NCBI GenBank assembly: GCA_903922545.1
Contig: CAIXUE010000137.1
Coordinates: 1-6,351, forward strand
Source of the DNA: an uncultured Alphaproteobacteria bacterium
GTDB taxonomy: Bacteria > Pseudomonadota > Alphaproteobacteria > Micropepsales > Micropepsaceae
Reading direction: 5' to 3'
Length of the DNA stretch: 6,351 nt
The notes beneath the pieces are model-generated. The model was given only the letters and a program-made list of their open reading frames with translations, searched no databases and was not told the origin of the DNA. The position numbers and the translations under genes are program-made. This document shows positions 1-6,286 of this stretch, piece by piece (the first letter of the stretch is position 1; each line of letters opens with the position of its first letter).

Positions 1-290
<290 letters not shown>

Positions 291-303
291 CTATTAACGA
301 TTT

Positions 304-319
304 TGCAGGACTTGTGCCG
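304..319 (-). promoter_or_regulatory. Sigma-54 (RpoN) -24/-12 promoter for glnB
   Basis: On the minus strand, GGCAC (318-314) is followed by TGC (307-305) and an A. Exactly 10 bases separate the invariant GG (318-317) from the invariant GC (306-305). This is the required spacing of the sigma-54 consensus TGGCACR-N4-TTGCW. The mismatches are C for the T before GG, and C for the first T of TTGC. The start site would fall near 293, giving a leader of about 42 bases before the glnB ATG. Nitrogen-regulated sigma-54 promoters are known upstream of glnB(A) in several alphaproteobacteria, which supports the call. I could not find a convincing NtrC site (GCAC-N5-7-GTGC dyad) in the 160 bases upstream. 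The promoter is seen as a match only, not proven active. Confidence 0.72.
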
Positions 320-344
320 GTTTTAGGAGGAAAAAATTATCAAC

Positions 345-416
345 ATAATCAATAGCTTGTAAAAATGCCGGAAAAAACGGCCCAAAGAATGACCGTTATA
401 TAGGCAAATTGATTAT
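345..416. repeat. 9-bp inverted repeat in the glnB/aminotransferase spacer
   Basis: ATAATCAAT at 345-353 is matched by its exact reverse complement ATTGATTAT at 408-416, with 54 bases between the arms. Both arms lie in the AT-rich divergent spacer (252-476), upstream of the glnB sigma-54 site and upstream of the aminotransferase start. Paired arms at this distance could be two half-sites or operators for one regulator, or an AT-rich coincidence. The spacer also holds a short TATATA at 397-402, but I found no sigma-70 promoter for the plus-strand operon with both boxes at good spacing. Confidence 0.3.
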
Positions 417-476
417 TTATTAGGCTTATTTTTGCGGGTTTGTCAGCTTGGAAAGCCTCTGCGAAGGTGCCTGTAC

Positions 477-1631
477 ATGAATAGCAACCCCGTCTTCGCC
501 AATCTGGGCACCAACATCTTCACGGCCATGAGCGCCCTGGCGGTCCGGCACCAGGCGGTCAATCTGGGCCAGGGCTTTCCCGATTTGGACGGGCCGGAGG
601 GTTTGCGCGCCGTCGCGGCCAAGGCGCTGATGGATGGCCCCAATCAATACCCGCCCATGCGCGGGGTGCCCGAACTGCGCCGAGCCTTGTCGGACCATGC
701 CGCCAAATTTTATGGCCTGGCCTATGACCCCGACAGCGAGGTGGTGGTCACTTCCGGCGCCACAGAGGCGATTACCGACTGCATTTTCGCCCTGGCCGGT
801 CGCGGCGAAGAAATCCTGCTGATTGAGCCGCATTACGATTCCTATCGCCCCATGGCGGAGACCGCCGGCGCGGTGGTGAAGACCCTCACTTTGTCTCCCC
901 CCGGCTGGCGGCTGACGGAAGAGGCGCTGGCGGCGGCGATCACGCCCAAAACCCGCGTCGTGCTGTTCAACTCGCCGCTCAATCCTATTGGGCGCGTGTT
1001 CGACGCCGAAGAGATGGCGGCGCTGGCCAGAGTGATCGCCAGATCGAACGCGGTGGTGATCGCCGATGAAGTCTATGAACATCTGACTTTCGATGGCCGG
1101 GCGCATATTCCGCTGGCCAGCCTGCCGGGCATGCGTGACCGGGTGGTGCGCATTGGTTCGGCGGGAAAAATCTTTTCGCTGACGGGCTGGAAAGTCGGCT
1201 GGGTGATGGGGCCAAAGGTGCTGATAGAAGTGATCGCCAACGCCCACCAGTTCGTCACTTTCACCACGCCCACGGCGCAGCAGCTTGGCGTGGCGCATGG
1301 CTTGACGCAGGAAATGGATTTTCCGCTGGCGCTGAAAGAGCGGCTTCAGGACAATCGCGATGTGTTGGGACAAGGCCTGGCCGAAATCGGCTTTCGCGTG
1401 TTGCCCAGCGAAGGCACCTATTTTCTCACGGCCGGGATTGATGGGCTGACGAATGAGAAAGACCGCGCTTTCTGCGAACGCATGGTGCGCGATGCCGGCG
1501 TGGCGGCCATTCCGCTGTCGGCTTTCTTCTCGGGGAGAACGCCTGACATTTATGTGCGCTTTGCCTTTTGCAAGCAGCGCGCGGTGATCGACGAAGCGCT
1601 GAAACGGCTGAAAGCCGCTTTTCATGGCTGA
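477..1631 (+). CDS. PLP-dependent aminotransferase, class I/II (kynurenine aminotransferase/glutamine transaminase K/YbdL-like)
   Basis: A cytosolic fold-type I transaminase of 384 residues, a normal length for the family. It uses pyridoxal phosphate to move an amino group between an amino acid and a 2-oxo acid. Visible motifs: GQGFPD (31-36), cofactor-phosphate loop SGATEAI (93-99), NSPLNPIG (165-172), ADEVYEHL (196-203) with the PLP-contacting Asp197 and Tyr200, SAGKIFSLTGWKVGW (228-242) with Schiff-base Lys231, and Arg361 in RFAFCK for the substrate carboxylate. SAGK-F-x-x-TGWKVGWV and the nearby SLPGM resemble mammalian kynurenine aminotransferase I/glutamine transaminase K and bacterial methionine aminotransferase YbdL. 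Ile171 replaces Thr of the common NPTG motif, a position that varies in this subgroup. The ATG at 477 is chosen because AAGGTG (464-469) sits 7 bases upstream and homologues start at this point. An in-frame TTG at 432 would add 15 residues with no family match. The natural substrate cannot be read from sequence. It is the first gene of a three-gene operon. Confidence 0.93.
   Translation: MNSNPVFANLGTNIFTAMSALAVRHQAVNLGQGFPDLDGPEGLRAVAAKALMDGPNQYPPMRGVPELRRALSDHAAKFYGLAYDPDSEVVVTSGATEAITDCIFALAGRGEEILLIEPHYDSYRPMAETAGAVVKTLTLSPPGWRLTEEALAAAITPKTRVVLFNSPLNPIGRVFDAEEMAALARVIARSNAVVIADEVYEHLTFDGRAHIPLASLPGMRDRVVRIGSAGKIFSLTGWKVGWVMGPKVLIEVIANAHQFVTFTTPTAQQLGVAHGLTQEMDFPLALKERLQDNRDVLGQGLAEIGFRVLPSEGTYFLTAGIDGLTNEKDRAFCERMVRDAGVAAIPLSAFFSGRTPDIYVRFAFCKQRAVIDEALKRLKAAFHG
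1605..1617 (+). promoter_or_regulatory. Small hairpin just before the overlapping amidase start
   Basis: CGGCT (1605-1609), loop GAA, AGCCG (1613-1617) form a perfect 5-bp stem inside the last codons of the aminotransferase. It ends 6 bases before the amidase ATG at 1624. No clear Shine-Dalgarno sequence precedes that ATG, so the stem covers the place where one would lie. A ribosome finishing the aminotransferase would melt the stem and could restart at the ATG, which fits translational coupling across the 8-bp overlap. This is inferred; the stem is short and may be incidental. Confidence 0.3.
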
Positions 1632-3036
1632 CGTCTGGAGCCTGAATGCGGCCGAACTGTCCGCATCCTTTGCCGCCAAAAAACTTTCCCCGCTGGATGT
1701 GGCCGGGGCGCTGCTGGACCGGATTGAAAAGCTGGACGGCCAGACCAATGCCTTCTGTCTGGTGGATGGTGAAACCACGCTGGATCAGGCGCGGGCTTCC
1801 GAAACCCGCTGGATGAAGGGCGCGGCGCTGTCGGCGTTGGATGGCGTGCCGGTGGCGATCAAGGATCTGCTGCTCACGCGCGGCTGGCCGACTTTGCGCG
1901 GCTCGCGCGCTGTCGATCCCCAACAGGACTGGAAGGATGATGCGCCATCCGTCGCGCGGTTGCGTGAAGCGGGCGCGGTGTTATTGGGCAAAACCACCAC
2001 CCCGGAATATGGCTGGAAAGGCGTGACGGATGGACCGCTGACCGGCATCACGCGCAATCCCTGGAATCTGGAAAAAACCCCGGGCGGTTCCTCTGGCGGC
2101 TCGGCAGCGGCGCTGGCGGCGCGGCTGGCGCCGCTGGCCATCGGCACCGATGGCGGTGGCTCCATCCGCATTCCGGCAAGTTTCTCCGGCGTGTTTGGAT
2201 TGAAGCCGACTTATGGCCGCGTGCCGGCTTTTCCTTTGTCGCCTTTCGGCACCCTGGCGCATGTCGGGCCGATGAGCCGTGACGTGAAGGGCAGCGCGTT
2301 GCTGCTGGATGTGATCGCCGGTTTTGATGGCCGCGATCCGCATCAATTGCCGCCGGCCGGCAATTTCACCGTGGCGCTGGAGACCGCGATGCGCGGCAAG
2401 CGCGTCGCCTTCAGTCCCACCATGGGGCTGGCAAAATCGGTTGATGGCGAAGTCGCGGCGCTGACCAAGGCGGCGGCCCGGCGTTTCGAAGCTCTTGGCG
2501 CGGATGTGGAAGATATTGATCCGCCGCTGCCGGAGGCGGGCGATCTGCGCGCGGATTTCAAAACCCTGTGGTGGAGCGGCGCGGGCTATCTGTTCGGGAA
2601 GGCCGATGAAGCAACCAAGGCCAAATTCGATCCGGGCTTCCGCGCCATGGTGGAGGAGGGCGCTGCCATTTCGCTGCGCCAGTTTCAGGAAGCGACCATG
2701 GCGCGCATGGCCTATGCCGGCGCCATGCGCCAATTCATGGCGAAGTTCGATTTTCTGCTGACGCCTGCCGTTGCGGTGCCGGCGTTTGATGCAGGGAAAC
2801 TTTCGCCATGGCCCGATGACGGCTTTGCGTGGCTGAGCTGGACGCCGTTCAGCCTGCCGTTCAACATGACCCAGCAACCTGCCGCCAGTGTGCCGTGCGG
2901 CTTTACCCGCGCCGGCCTGCCGGTGGGCTTGCAGATCGCAGGGCGCATGTATGACGATGCGGGTGTGCTGGCGGCGGCGCACGCTTACGAACAGGCCGAC
3001 CCGCATTTGGAAAAAATTCCGGAAGCATTTGCATGA
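1624..3036 (+). CDS. Amidase-signature family amidase
   Basis: A 470-residue serine amidohydrolase of the amidase-signature superfamily, which hydrolyses carboxamide bonds with a Ser-cisSer-Lys triad. The triad is complete: Lys80 in VAIKDLLL, cis-Ser156 in PGGSSGGSAAALA (153-165), and nucleophile Ser180 in GTDGGGSIRIP (174-184). The 24-residue Ser-Ser spacing is the same as in fatty acid amide hydrolase (Ser217/Ser241). GVFGLKPTYGRVP follows, as expected. No signal peptide or membrane segment is visible, so it should act in the cytosol. GatA is unlikely, because no gatB or gatC neighbours are present and the operon partners are metabolic enzymes. The ATG at 1624 overlaps the aminotransferase end by 8 bases and lacks a clear Shine-Dalgarno, suggesting translational coupling. 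The family is sure; the substrate is unknown. Simple aliphatic, aryl or omega-amides are all possible. Confidence 0.94.
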   Translation: MADVWSLNAAELSASFAAKKLSPLDVAGALLDRIEKLDGQTNAFCLVDGETTLDQARASETRWMKGAALSALDGVPVAIKDLLLTRGWPTLRGSRAVDPQQDWKDDAPSVARLREAGAVLLGKTTTPEYGWKGVTDGPLTGITRNPWNLEKTPGGSSGGSAAALAARLAPLAIGTDGGGSIRIPASFSGVFGLKPTYGRVPAFPLSPFGTLAHVGPMSRDVKGSALLLDVIAGFDGRDPHQLPPAGNFTVALETAMRGKRVAFSPTMGLAKSVDGEVAALTKAAARRFEALGADVEDIDPPLPEAGDLRADFKTLWWSGAGYLFGKADEATKAKFDPGFRAMVEEGAAISLRQFQEATMARMAYAGAMRQFMAKFDFLLTPAVAVPAFDAGKLSPWPDDGFAWLSWTPFSLPFNMTQQPAASVPCGFTRAGLPVGLQIAGRMYDDAGVLAAAHAYEQADPHLEKIPEAFA

Positions 3037-4538
3037 GCGGCGAAATCCTCACCACAACCCAGATGGCGGCCTGCGATAATTTCGCCGCCATGGCGGGCAC
3101 GCCAGGCGTGGCGCTGATGGAAAATGCCGGCCGCGCCGTGGCCGATGCCATCGCCGCGCGGTTTGCCCCTTGCGTCACGCTGGTGTTGTGCGGGCCGGGC
3201 AACAATGGCGGCGACGCATTCGTGGTGGCGCGGCTTTTGAAAGAACGCGGCTTTGGCGTGAAGCTGGCGGCTTTTCCCACATACAAGGGCGACGCCGCCG
3301 CCATGGCGGACAAATGGAATGGCGAATGCCTGACATTATCGCCCAAACTGCTGGATGGTGTGGCGCTGGTGGTGGACGGGTTGTTTGGCGCCGGTCTGTC
3401 GCGGCCGCTGGAAGGGGCGGCGCGTGATGTGGTGGCGGCGCTGGAAGAAAAAGCCATTCCCACAGTGGCGATCGATATGCCCAGCGGCGTTTCCGGTGAT
3501 ACCGGCAGGACGCTGGACGAGATTGCGGTGCGCGCGGTTCTGACCGTCACCTTCTTCCGCAAAAAGCCGGGCCATCTTTTGCTGCCGGGCAAAAGCATGT
3601 GCGGCGAAGTTTTGCTGGCTGACATTGGCATTCCGGATGGTGCGCTGGATCTGATCCGCCCCATCTTGTTTAAAAATAATCCGGCGCTGTGGCTCGCGGA
3701 TTATCCGCATCCCCGCGCCGAAGGGCACAAATATGCGCGGGGCCATTGCGTGGTGGTGTCAGGCCCCGCTTATGCCACTGGCGCGGCGCGCCTGGCGGCG
3801 CGGGGTGCGCTTCGCATCGGCGCGGGCCTGGTCAGCGTGGCGGCGCAGGCAGAAGCCATTGCCATCAATGCCGCGCACCTGACCGCGATCATGGTCAAGC
3901 CTTTCGCGCGGGCGCGGGGCCTTGCCGAACTTCTGGCCGACAAGCGGCTGGATACGGTGGTGATGGGTCCGGGCCTGGGCGTTTCGGGCGAGACGCGCGA
4001 AATGGTGCAGGCTGTGCTGGCCGGTCCGCCCTACAAGAAAGTGGTGCTGGATGCCGATGCGCTGTCCTGTTTCCAGGATGATCCAGAAGCGCTGTTCAAC
4101 CGTCTTCGCCCCGGCGCCGCAGTGCTGACGCCGCATGCGGGCGAATTCGAACGTCTCTTCCCCGGTCTGCTGGAGGATTCCGACAGCAAGCTGGATGCGG
4201 TGCGCGCCGCCGCGGTGCGGGCCAATGCGGTGGTGCTGCTGAAGGGCAGCGACACAGTCATCGCCAAACCGGATGGCTGGGCGGCGATCAATTCCAATGC
4301 GCCGCCCACTTTGGCCACCGCCGGTTCGGGCGATGTGCTGGCCGGCATGATCGGGGGACTGTTTGCCCAAGGACTGGAGCCGGGCAAGGCGGCGGCCGCC
4401 GCAGTGTGGCTGCACGGCGATGCGGCGGGGCGCTTTGGCCCCGGCCTGATCGCCGAAGACCTGCCCGAAATCCTGCCGGAAAGCCTGGCTTCACTGTTGG
4501 CCAGCGCGCAATTTAACGGTGCGGGCGGAGGGACTTGA
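3033..4538 (+). CDS. nnr: Bifunctional NAD(P)H-hydrate epimerase / ADP-dependent NAD(P)H-hydrate dehydratase
   Basis: A 501-residue fusion, the usual bacterial size, that repairs damaged NAD(P)H. The N-terminal YjeF_N epimerase domain (about 1-215) interconverts the R and S forms of NAD(P)HX. The C-terminal ribokinase-like domain (about 230-490) dehydrates S-NAD(P)HX using ADP. Epimerase motifs: LMENAGRA (28-35), CGPGNNGGDAFVVA (53-66), VDGLFGAGLSRPL (114-126), IDMPSGVSGDTG (147-158). Dehydratase motifs: GHCVVVSG (237-244), MGPGLG (311-316), VLDADAL (338-344), LTPHAGEFERL (365-375), LLKGSDTVI (402-410), and ATAGSGDVLAGMIGGL (428-443) with the catalytic Asp434. The start overlaps the amidase stop as ATGA, with GGAAG (3021-3025) 7 bases upstream. 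The last six codons and the stop lie inside the oppositely oriented tRNA-Leu gene, so the Gly-rich C-terminal tail is read from antisense tRNA sequence. All key motifs are present. Confidence 0.97.
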   Translation: MSGEILTTTQMAACDNFAAMAGTPGVALMENAGRAVADAIAARFAPCVTLVLCGPGNNGGDAFVVARLLKERGFGVKLAAFPTYKGDAAAMADKWNGECLTLSPKLLDGVALVVDGLFGAGLSRPLEGAARDVVAALEEKAIPTVAIDMPSGVSGDTGRTLDEIAVRAVLTVTFFRKKPGHLLLPGKSMCGEVLLADIGIPDGALDLIRPILFKNNPALWLADYPHPRAEGHKYARGHCVVVSGPAYATGAARLAARGALRIGAGLVSVAAQAEAIAINAAHLTAIMVKPFARARGLAELLADKRLDTVVMGPGLGVSGETREMVQAVLAGPPYKKVVLDADALSCFQDDPEALFNRLRPGAAVLTPHAGEFERLFPGLLEDSDSKLDAVRAAAVRANAVVLLKGSDTVIAKPDGWAAINSNAPPTLATAGSGDVLAGMIGGLFAQGLEPGKAAAAAVWLHGDAAGRFGPGLIAEDLPEILPESLASLLASAQFNGAGGGT

Positions 4539-4601
4539 ACCCCCATGCCTTGCGGCGTTCGGACCTAAACCGAGTGCGTCTACCAGTTCCGCCACGCCCG
4601 C
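4517..4601 (-). tRNA. tRNA-Leu (anticodon UAG)
   Basis: Read on the minus strand from 4601. The acceptor stem GCGGGCG (4601-4595) pairs perfectly with CGCCCGC (4527-4521), and A at 4520 is the discriminator, as expected for leucine. The D arm GCG...CGC with GGTAGA, the anticodon loop TTTAGGT (anticodon TAG), a long class II variable arm with GCC-GCAA-GGC, and the T arm GGGGG-TTCAAGT-CCCTC are all present. Arm lengths match E. coli tRNA-Leu(UAG). The anticodon stem has four pairs plus a C27-A43 mismatch. The three bases after the discriminator read CCG, so CCA is not encoded and must be added by the CCA-adding enzyme; without them the gene ends at 4520. It reads CUA and, by wobble, other CUN codons. 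It converges on nnr and overlaps its 3' end. No T-run terminator is seen downstream. Confidence 0.97.
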
Positions 4602-4810
4602 ATCCGTAGCCTTCACTAGCGTGTTTTTGCGCGTTGTGGGCGCTATTTTGCTGGCAAATACCCGGCAAAAAAGCCTGATGCGCCCCCATGTTGCGGCTGG
4701 CAGGGGAAACGGGTAAATCGGCACCCGAAAAGCCAGAAATTCCGCGAAAAACAGGCGGCGCCGGGACCAGAATTCCAGTCCCCGCGACACTTATATGTAA
4801 GGACGTCGTT
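4602..4810. other. Spacer between divergent tRNA-Leu and tig
   Basis: About 210 bases with no supported gene. It must hold the tRNA-Leu promoter (minus strand) and probably a tig promoter (plus strand). Weak candidates only: TTGCGG (4691-4696) with TAAATC (4714-4719) at 17-base spacing for tig, and TTGCCG on the minus strand (4668-4663) without a good -10 box for the tRNA. Small inverted repeats are TTTTGC/GCAAAA (4646-4651, 4665-4670) and GGGAC/GTCCC (4763-4767, 4778-4782). The tig reading frame stays open back to 4688, but that upstream part has no trigger factor similarity and is treated as non-coding. Confidence 0.5.
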
Positions 4811-6169
4811 ATGCAGATTACCCAGACCGTCTCCGAGGACTTGCACCGCCAGTTCACGGTGACCTATTCCGCCAGCGAACTCGACAGCCGCGTCACCAAG
4901 CGGCTGGAAGAGATGAAACCGCGCGTCAACCTGAAGGGCTTTCGTCCCGGCAAGGCGCCCGTGTCTTTCCTCAAGAAGCAGTTCGGCAAATCCGTGATGG
5001 GCGAAATCGTCCAGCAGGCGGTGGATGAGGGCAGCCAGAAGGCGATCAACGACAACCAGCTCAAGCCGGCGCTGACGCCCCGCATCGAGCCGGTGGGCGA
5101 TGTGCAGGAAGTGGTGGACGGCAAGGCCGACCTGATCTTCACCGTCGTCGTCAATCTGATGCCGGACTTTGAGACCACCGATCCTTCGGCCCTGAAGGTC
5201 GAGCGTCTGGTCGCCGAAGTCACCGACGCCGAAGTGGACGAGGCGGTGGAACGCCTGGCGCAGCAGACCCGCAATTACGTCGCCCGCGCGCAAGGCGAAG
5301 CGGCGCAGAAAGACGACACCGTGCTGATCGATTTCGTCGGCAGCGTGGATGGCGTGGAATTCGAAGGCGGCAAGGGCCAGGATTTCAATCTCACCCTGGG
5401 TTCGGGCCAGTTCATTCCCGGCTTTGAAGACCAGCTGATCGGCGCCAAGGCCGGTGAAGCCCGCGACGTGAAGGTCACTTTCCCCGCCGAATATCACGCC
5501 GCCGATCTGGCCGGTAAAGACGCGCTCTTTGCCGTGACGGTCAAAGAGGTCAAGGCGCCGGAAGACAGCAAGATCGATGACGATCTGGCCAAGAAAATGG
5601 GCATGGACGATCTGGCCACCTTGAAGGAACGGGTGCGTGAGCAGATCAAGTCTGACTACACCGCCGCCAGCCGCCTGCACCTGAAGCGCCGCATTCTGGA
5701 TGCGCTGGACAATGTCCATGCTTTCCCGCTGCCCCCCGCCATGGTGGACAGCGAATTCCAGAGCATCTGGGCCCAGGTCGAAGCCGAGCTGAAACGCGAA
5801 GGCAAGACGGCCGCGGATGAAGGCGGCTCGGAAGAAGAGCTGCGGGCCGAATATCGCCGCATCGCCGAGCGCCGCGTGCGGCTGGGTCTGGTTCTGGGCA
5901 AGCTGGGCGAGCAGAACGGCATCACCATTTCGGGCGAGGAAGTGCAGCGCGCCATCATGGCCCGCGCCCGCCAGTTTCCCGGTCAGGAGCAGCAGGTGTT
6001 CCAGCTCTACAGCCAGAACCAGCAGGCCCAGGCGGAAATCCGCGCGCCCTTGTTCGAGGACAAGGTGGTGGATTTCATCGCGGAACTGGCCCAGGTCACC
6101 GACAAGACGGTGGACAAGGAAACCTTGTTCAAGGATCCGGACGATATTCCGGACTCGATTAAGGGCTAA
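4811..6169 (+). CDS. tig: Trigger factor, ribosome-associated chaperone and peptidyl-prolyl isomerase
   Basis: A complete 452-residue trigger factor, slightly longer than E. coli's 432, as is common in alphaproteobacteria. It binds the ribosome at the tunnel exit and shields nascent chains. The N-terminal ribosome-binding domain begins MQITQTVSEDL and carries the signature GFRPGKAP (43-50). The FKBP-like PPIase domain spans about 165-248, with DTVLIDFVGSVDG (169-181) and GSGQFIPGFEDQLIGA (197-212). The C-terminal helical chaperone arms run from about 255, with AEYRRIAERRVRLGLVL (346-362), RARQFPGQEQQVF (385-397) and RAPLFEDKVVDFI (411-423). The ATG at 4811 is chosen over the open upstream frame because TAAGGA (4798-4803) lies 7 bases before it and the family starts here. 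It stands before clpP in the conserved tig-clpP order. Confidence 0.98.
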   Translation: MQITQTVSEDLHRQFTVTYSASELDSRVTKRLEEMKPRVNLKGFRPGKAPVSFLKKQFGKSVMGEIVQQAVDEGSQKAINDNQLKPALTPRIEPVGDVQEVVDGKADLIFTVVVNLMPDFETTDPSALKVERLVAEVTDAEVDEAVERLAQQTRNYVARAQGEAAQKDDTVLIDFVGSVDGVEFEGGKGQDFNLTLGSGQFIPGFEDQLIGAKAGEARDVKVTFPAEYHAADLAGKDALFAVTVKEVKAPEDSKIDDDLAKKMGMDDLATLKERVREQIKSDYTAASRLHLKRRILDALDNVHAFPLPPAMVDSEFQSIWAQVEAELKREGKTAADEGGSEEELRAEYRRIAERRVRLGLVLGKLGEQNGITISGEEVQRAIMARARQFPGQEQQVFQLYSQNQQAQAEIRAPLFEDKVVDFIAELAQVTDKTVDKETLFKDPDDIPDSIKG

Positions 6170-6217
6170 GCCGCCGGACCGGTTTAATTTGGGACAATCA
6201 TGCTTATCTCAGCTGGG

Positions 6218-6237
6218 TGGCCCGCATTTGCGGGCCA
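6218..6237. repeat. Strong GC-rich hairpin between tig and clpP
   Basis: TGGCCCGC (6218-6225), loop ATTT, GCGGGCCA (6230-6237) form a perfect 8-bp stem with a tetraloop, and a G-U pair can extend it (6217/6238). It lies 48 bases after the tig stop and 49 bases before the clpP ATG. No T-run follows on either strand, so it is not a standard intrinsic terminator. It could stabilise the 3' end of tig mRNA, attenuate read-through into clpP, or be one copy of a dispersed intergenic palindrome. Only one copy is in the window. Confidence 0.6.
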
Positions 6238-6286
6238 TGACAGCGGGGGCTAAGATTGCGGCTTCCAAACGAATCGAAGGCGGCTC

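Noticed and set aside
325..362. AGGAGG (325-330), a perfect Shine-Dalgarno, in the divergent spacer on the plus strand.
   Set aside because: No ATG, GTG or TTG follows at usable spacing. An ATT start would give only eight codons before a stop. Most likely chance in a purine-rich stretch, or part of the glnB upstream region on the other strand.
432..476. In-frame N-terminal extension of the aminotransferase from a TTG codon at 432.
   Set aside because: The 15 extra residues do not look like the family, and the ATG at 477 has its own AAGGTG ribosome site at good spacing.
426..1778. Long minus-strand open frame of 450 codons opposite the aminotransferase.
   Set aside because: Its protein has no recognisable motifs, is rich in His/Arg/Gln as expected for antisense of GC-rich codons, and lies opposite a gene with clear catalytic motifs. 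It is an antisense shadow, as are the other long minus-strand frames opposite the amidase, nnr and tig.
1624..3036. Amidase as GatA, the glutamyl-tRNA(Gln) amidotransferase subunit.
   Set aside because: gatC and gatB are not adjacent, and the gene is embedded with a transaminase and nnr. General amidase is the better call, although the catalytic core is shared.
4517..4601. tRNA-Leu as a possible attachment site for an integrated element.
   Set aside because: No integrase gene and no second copy of the tRNA 3' end occur in the window. Both flanks are core chromosomal genes.
4688..4810. Open frame upstream of trigger factor that would add 41 residues.
   Set aside because: Trigger factor homologues start at MQITQTVSED, and TAAGGA sits 7 bases before the ATG at 4811. 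The extension has no similarity and no ribosome site of note.
6201..6210. TGCTTATCTC as a -10 or heat-shock (sigma-32) element for clpP.
   Set aside because: No CTTG- or TTGACA-like -35 element lies at a suitable distance upstream.
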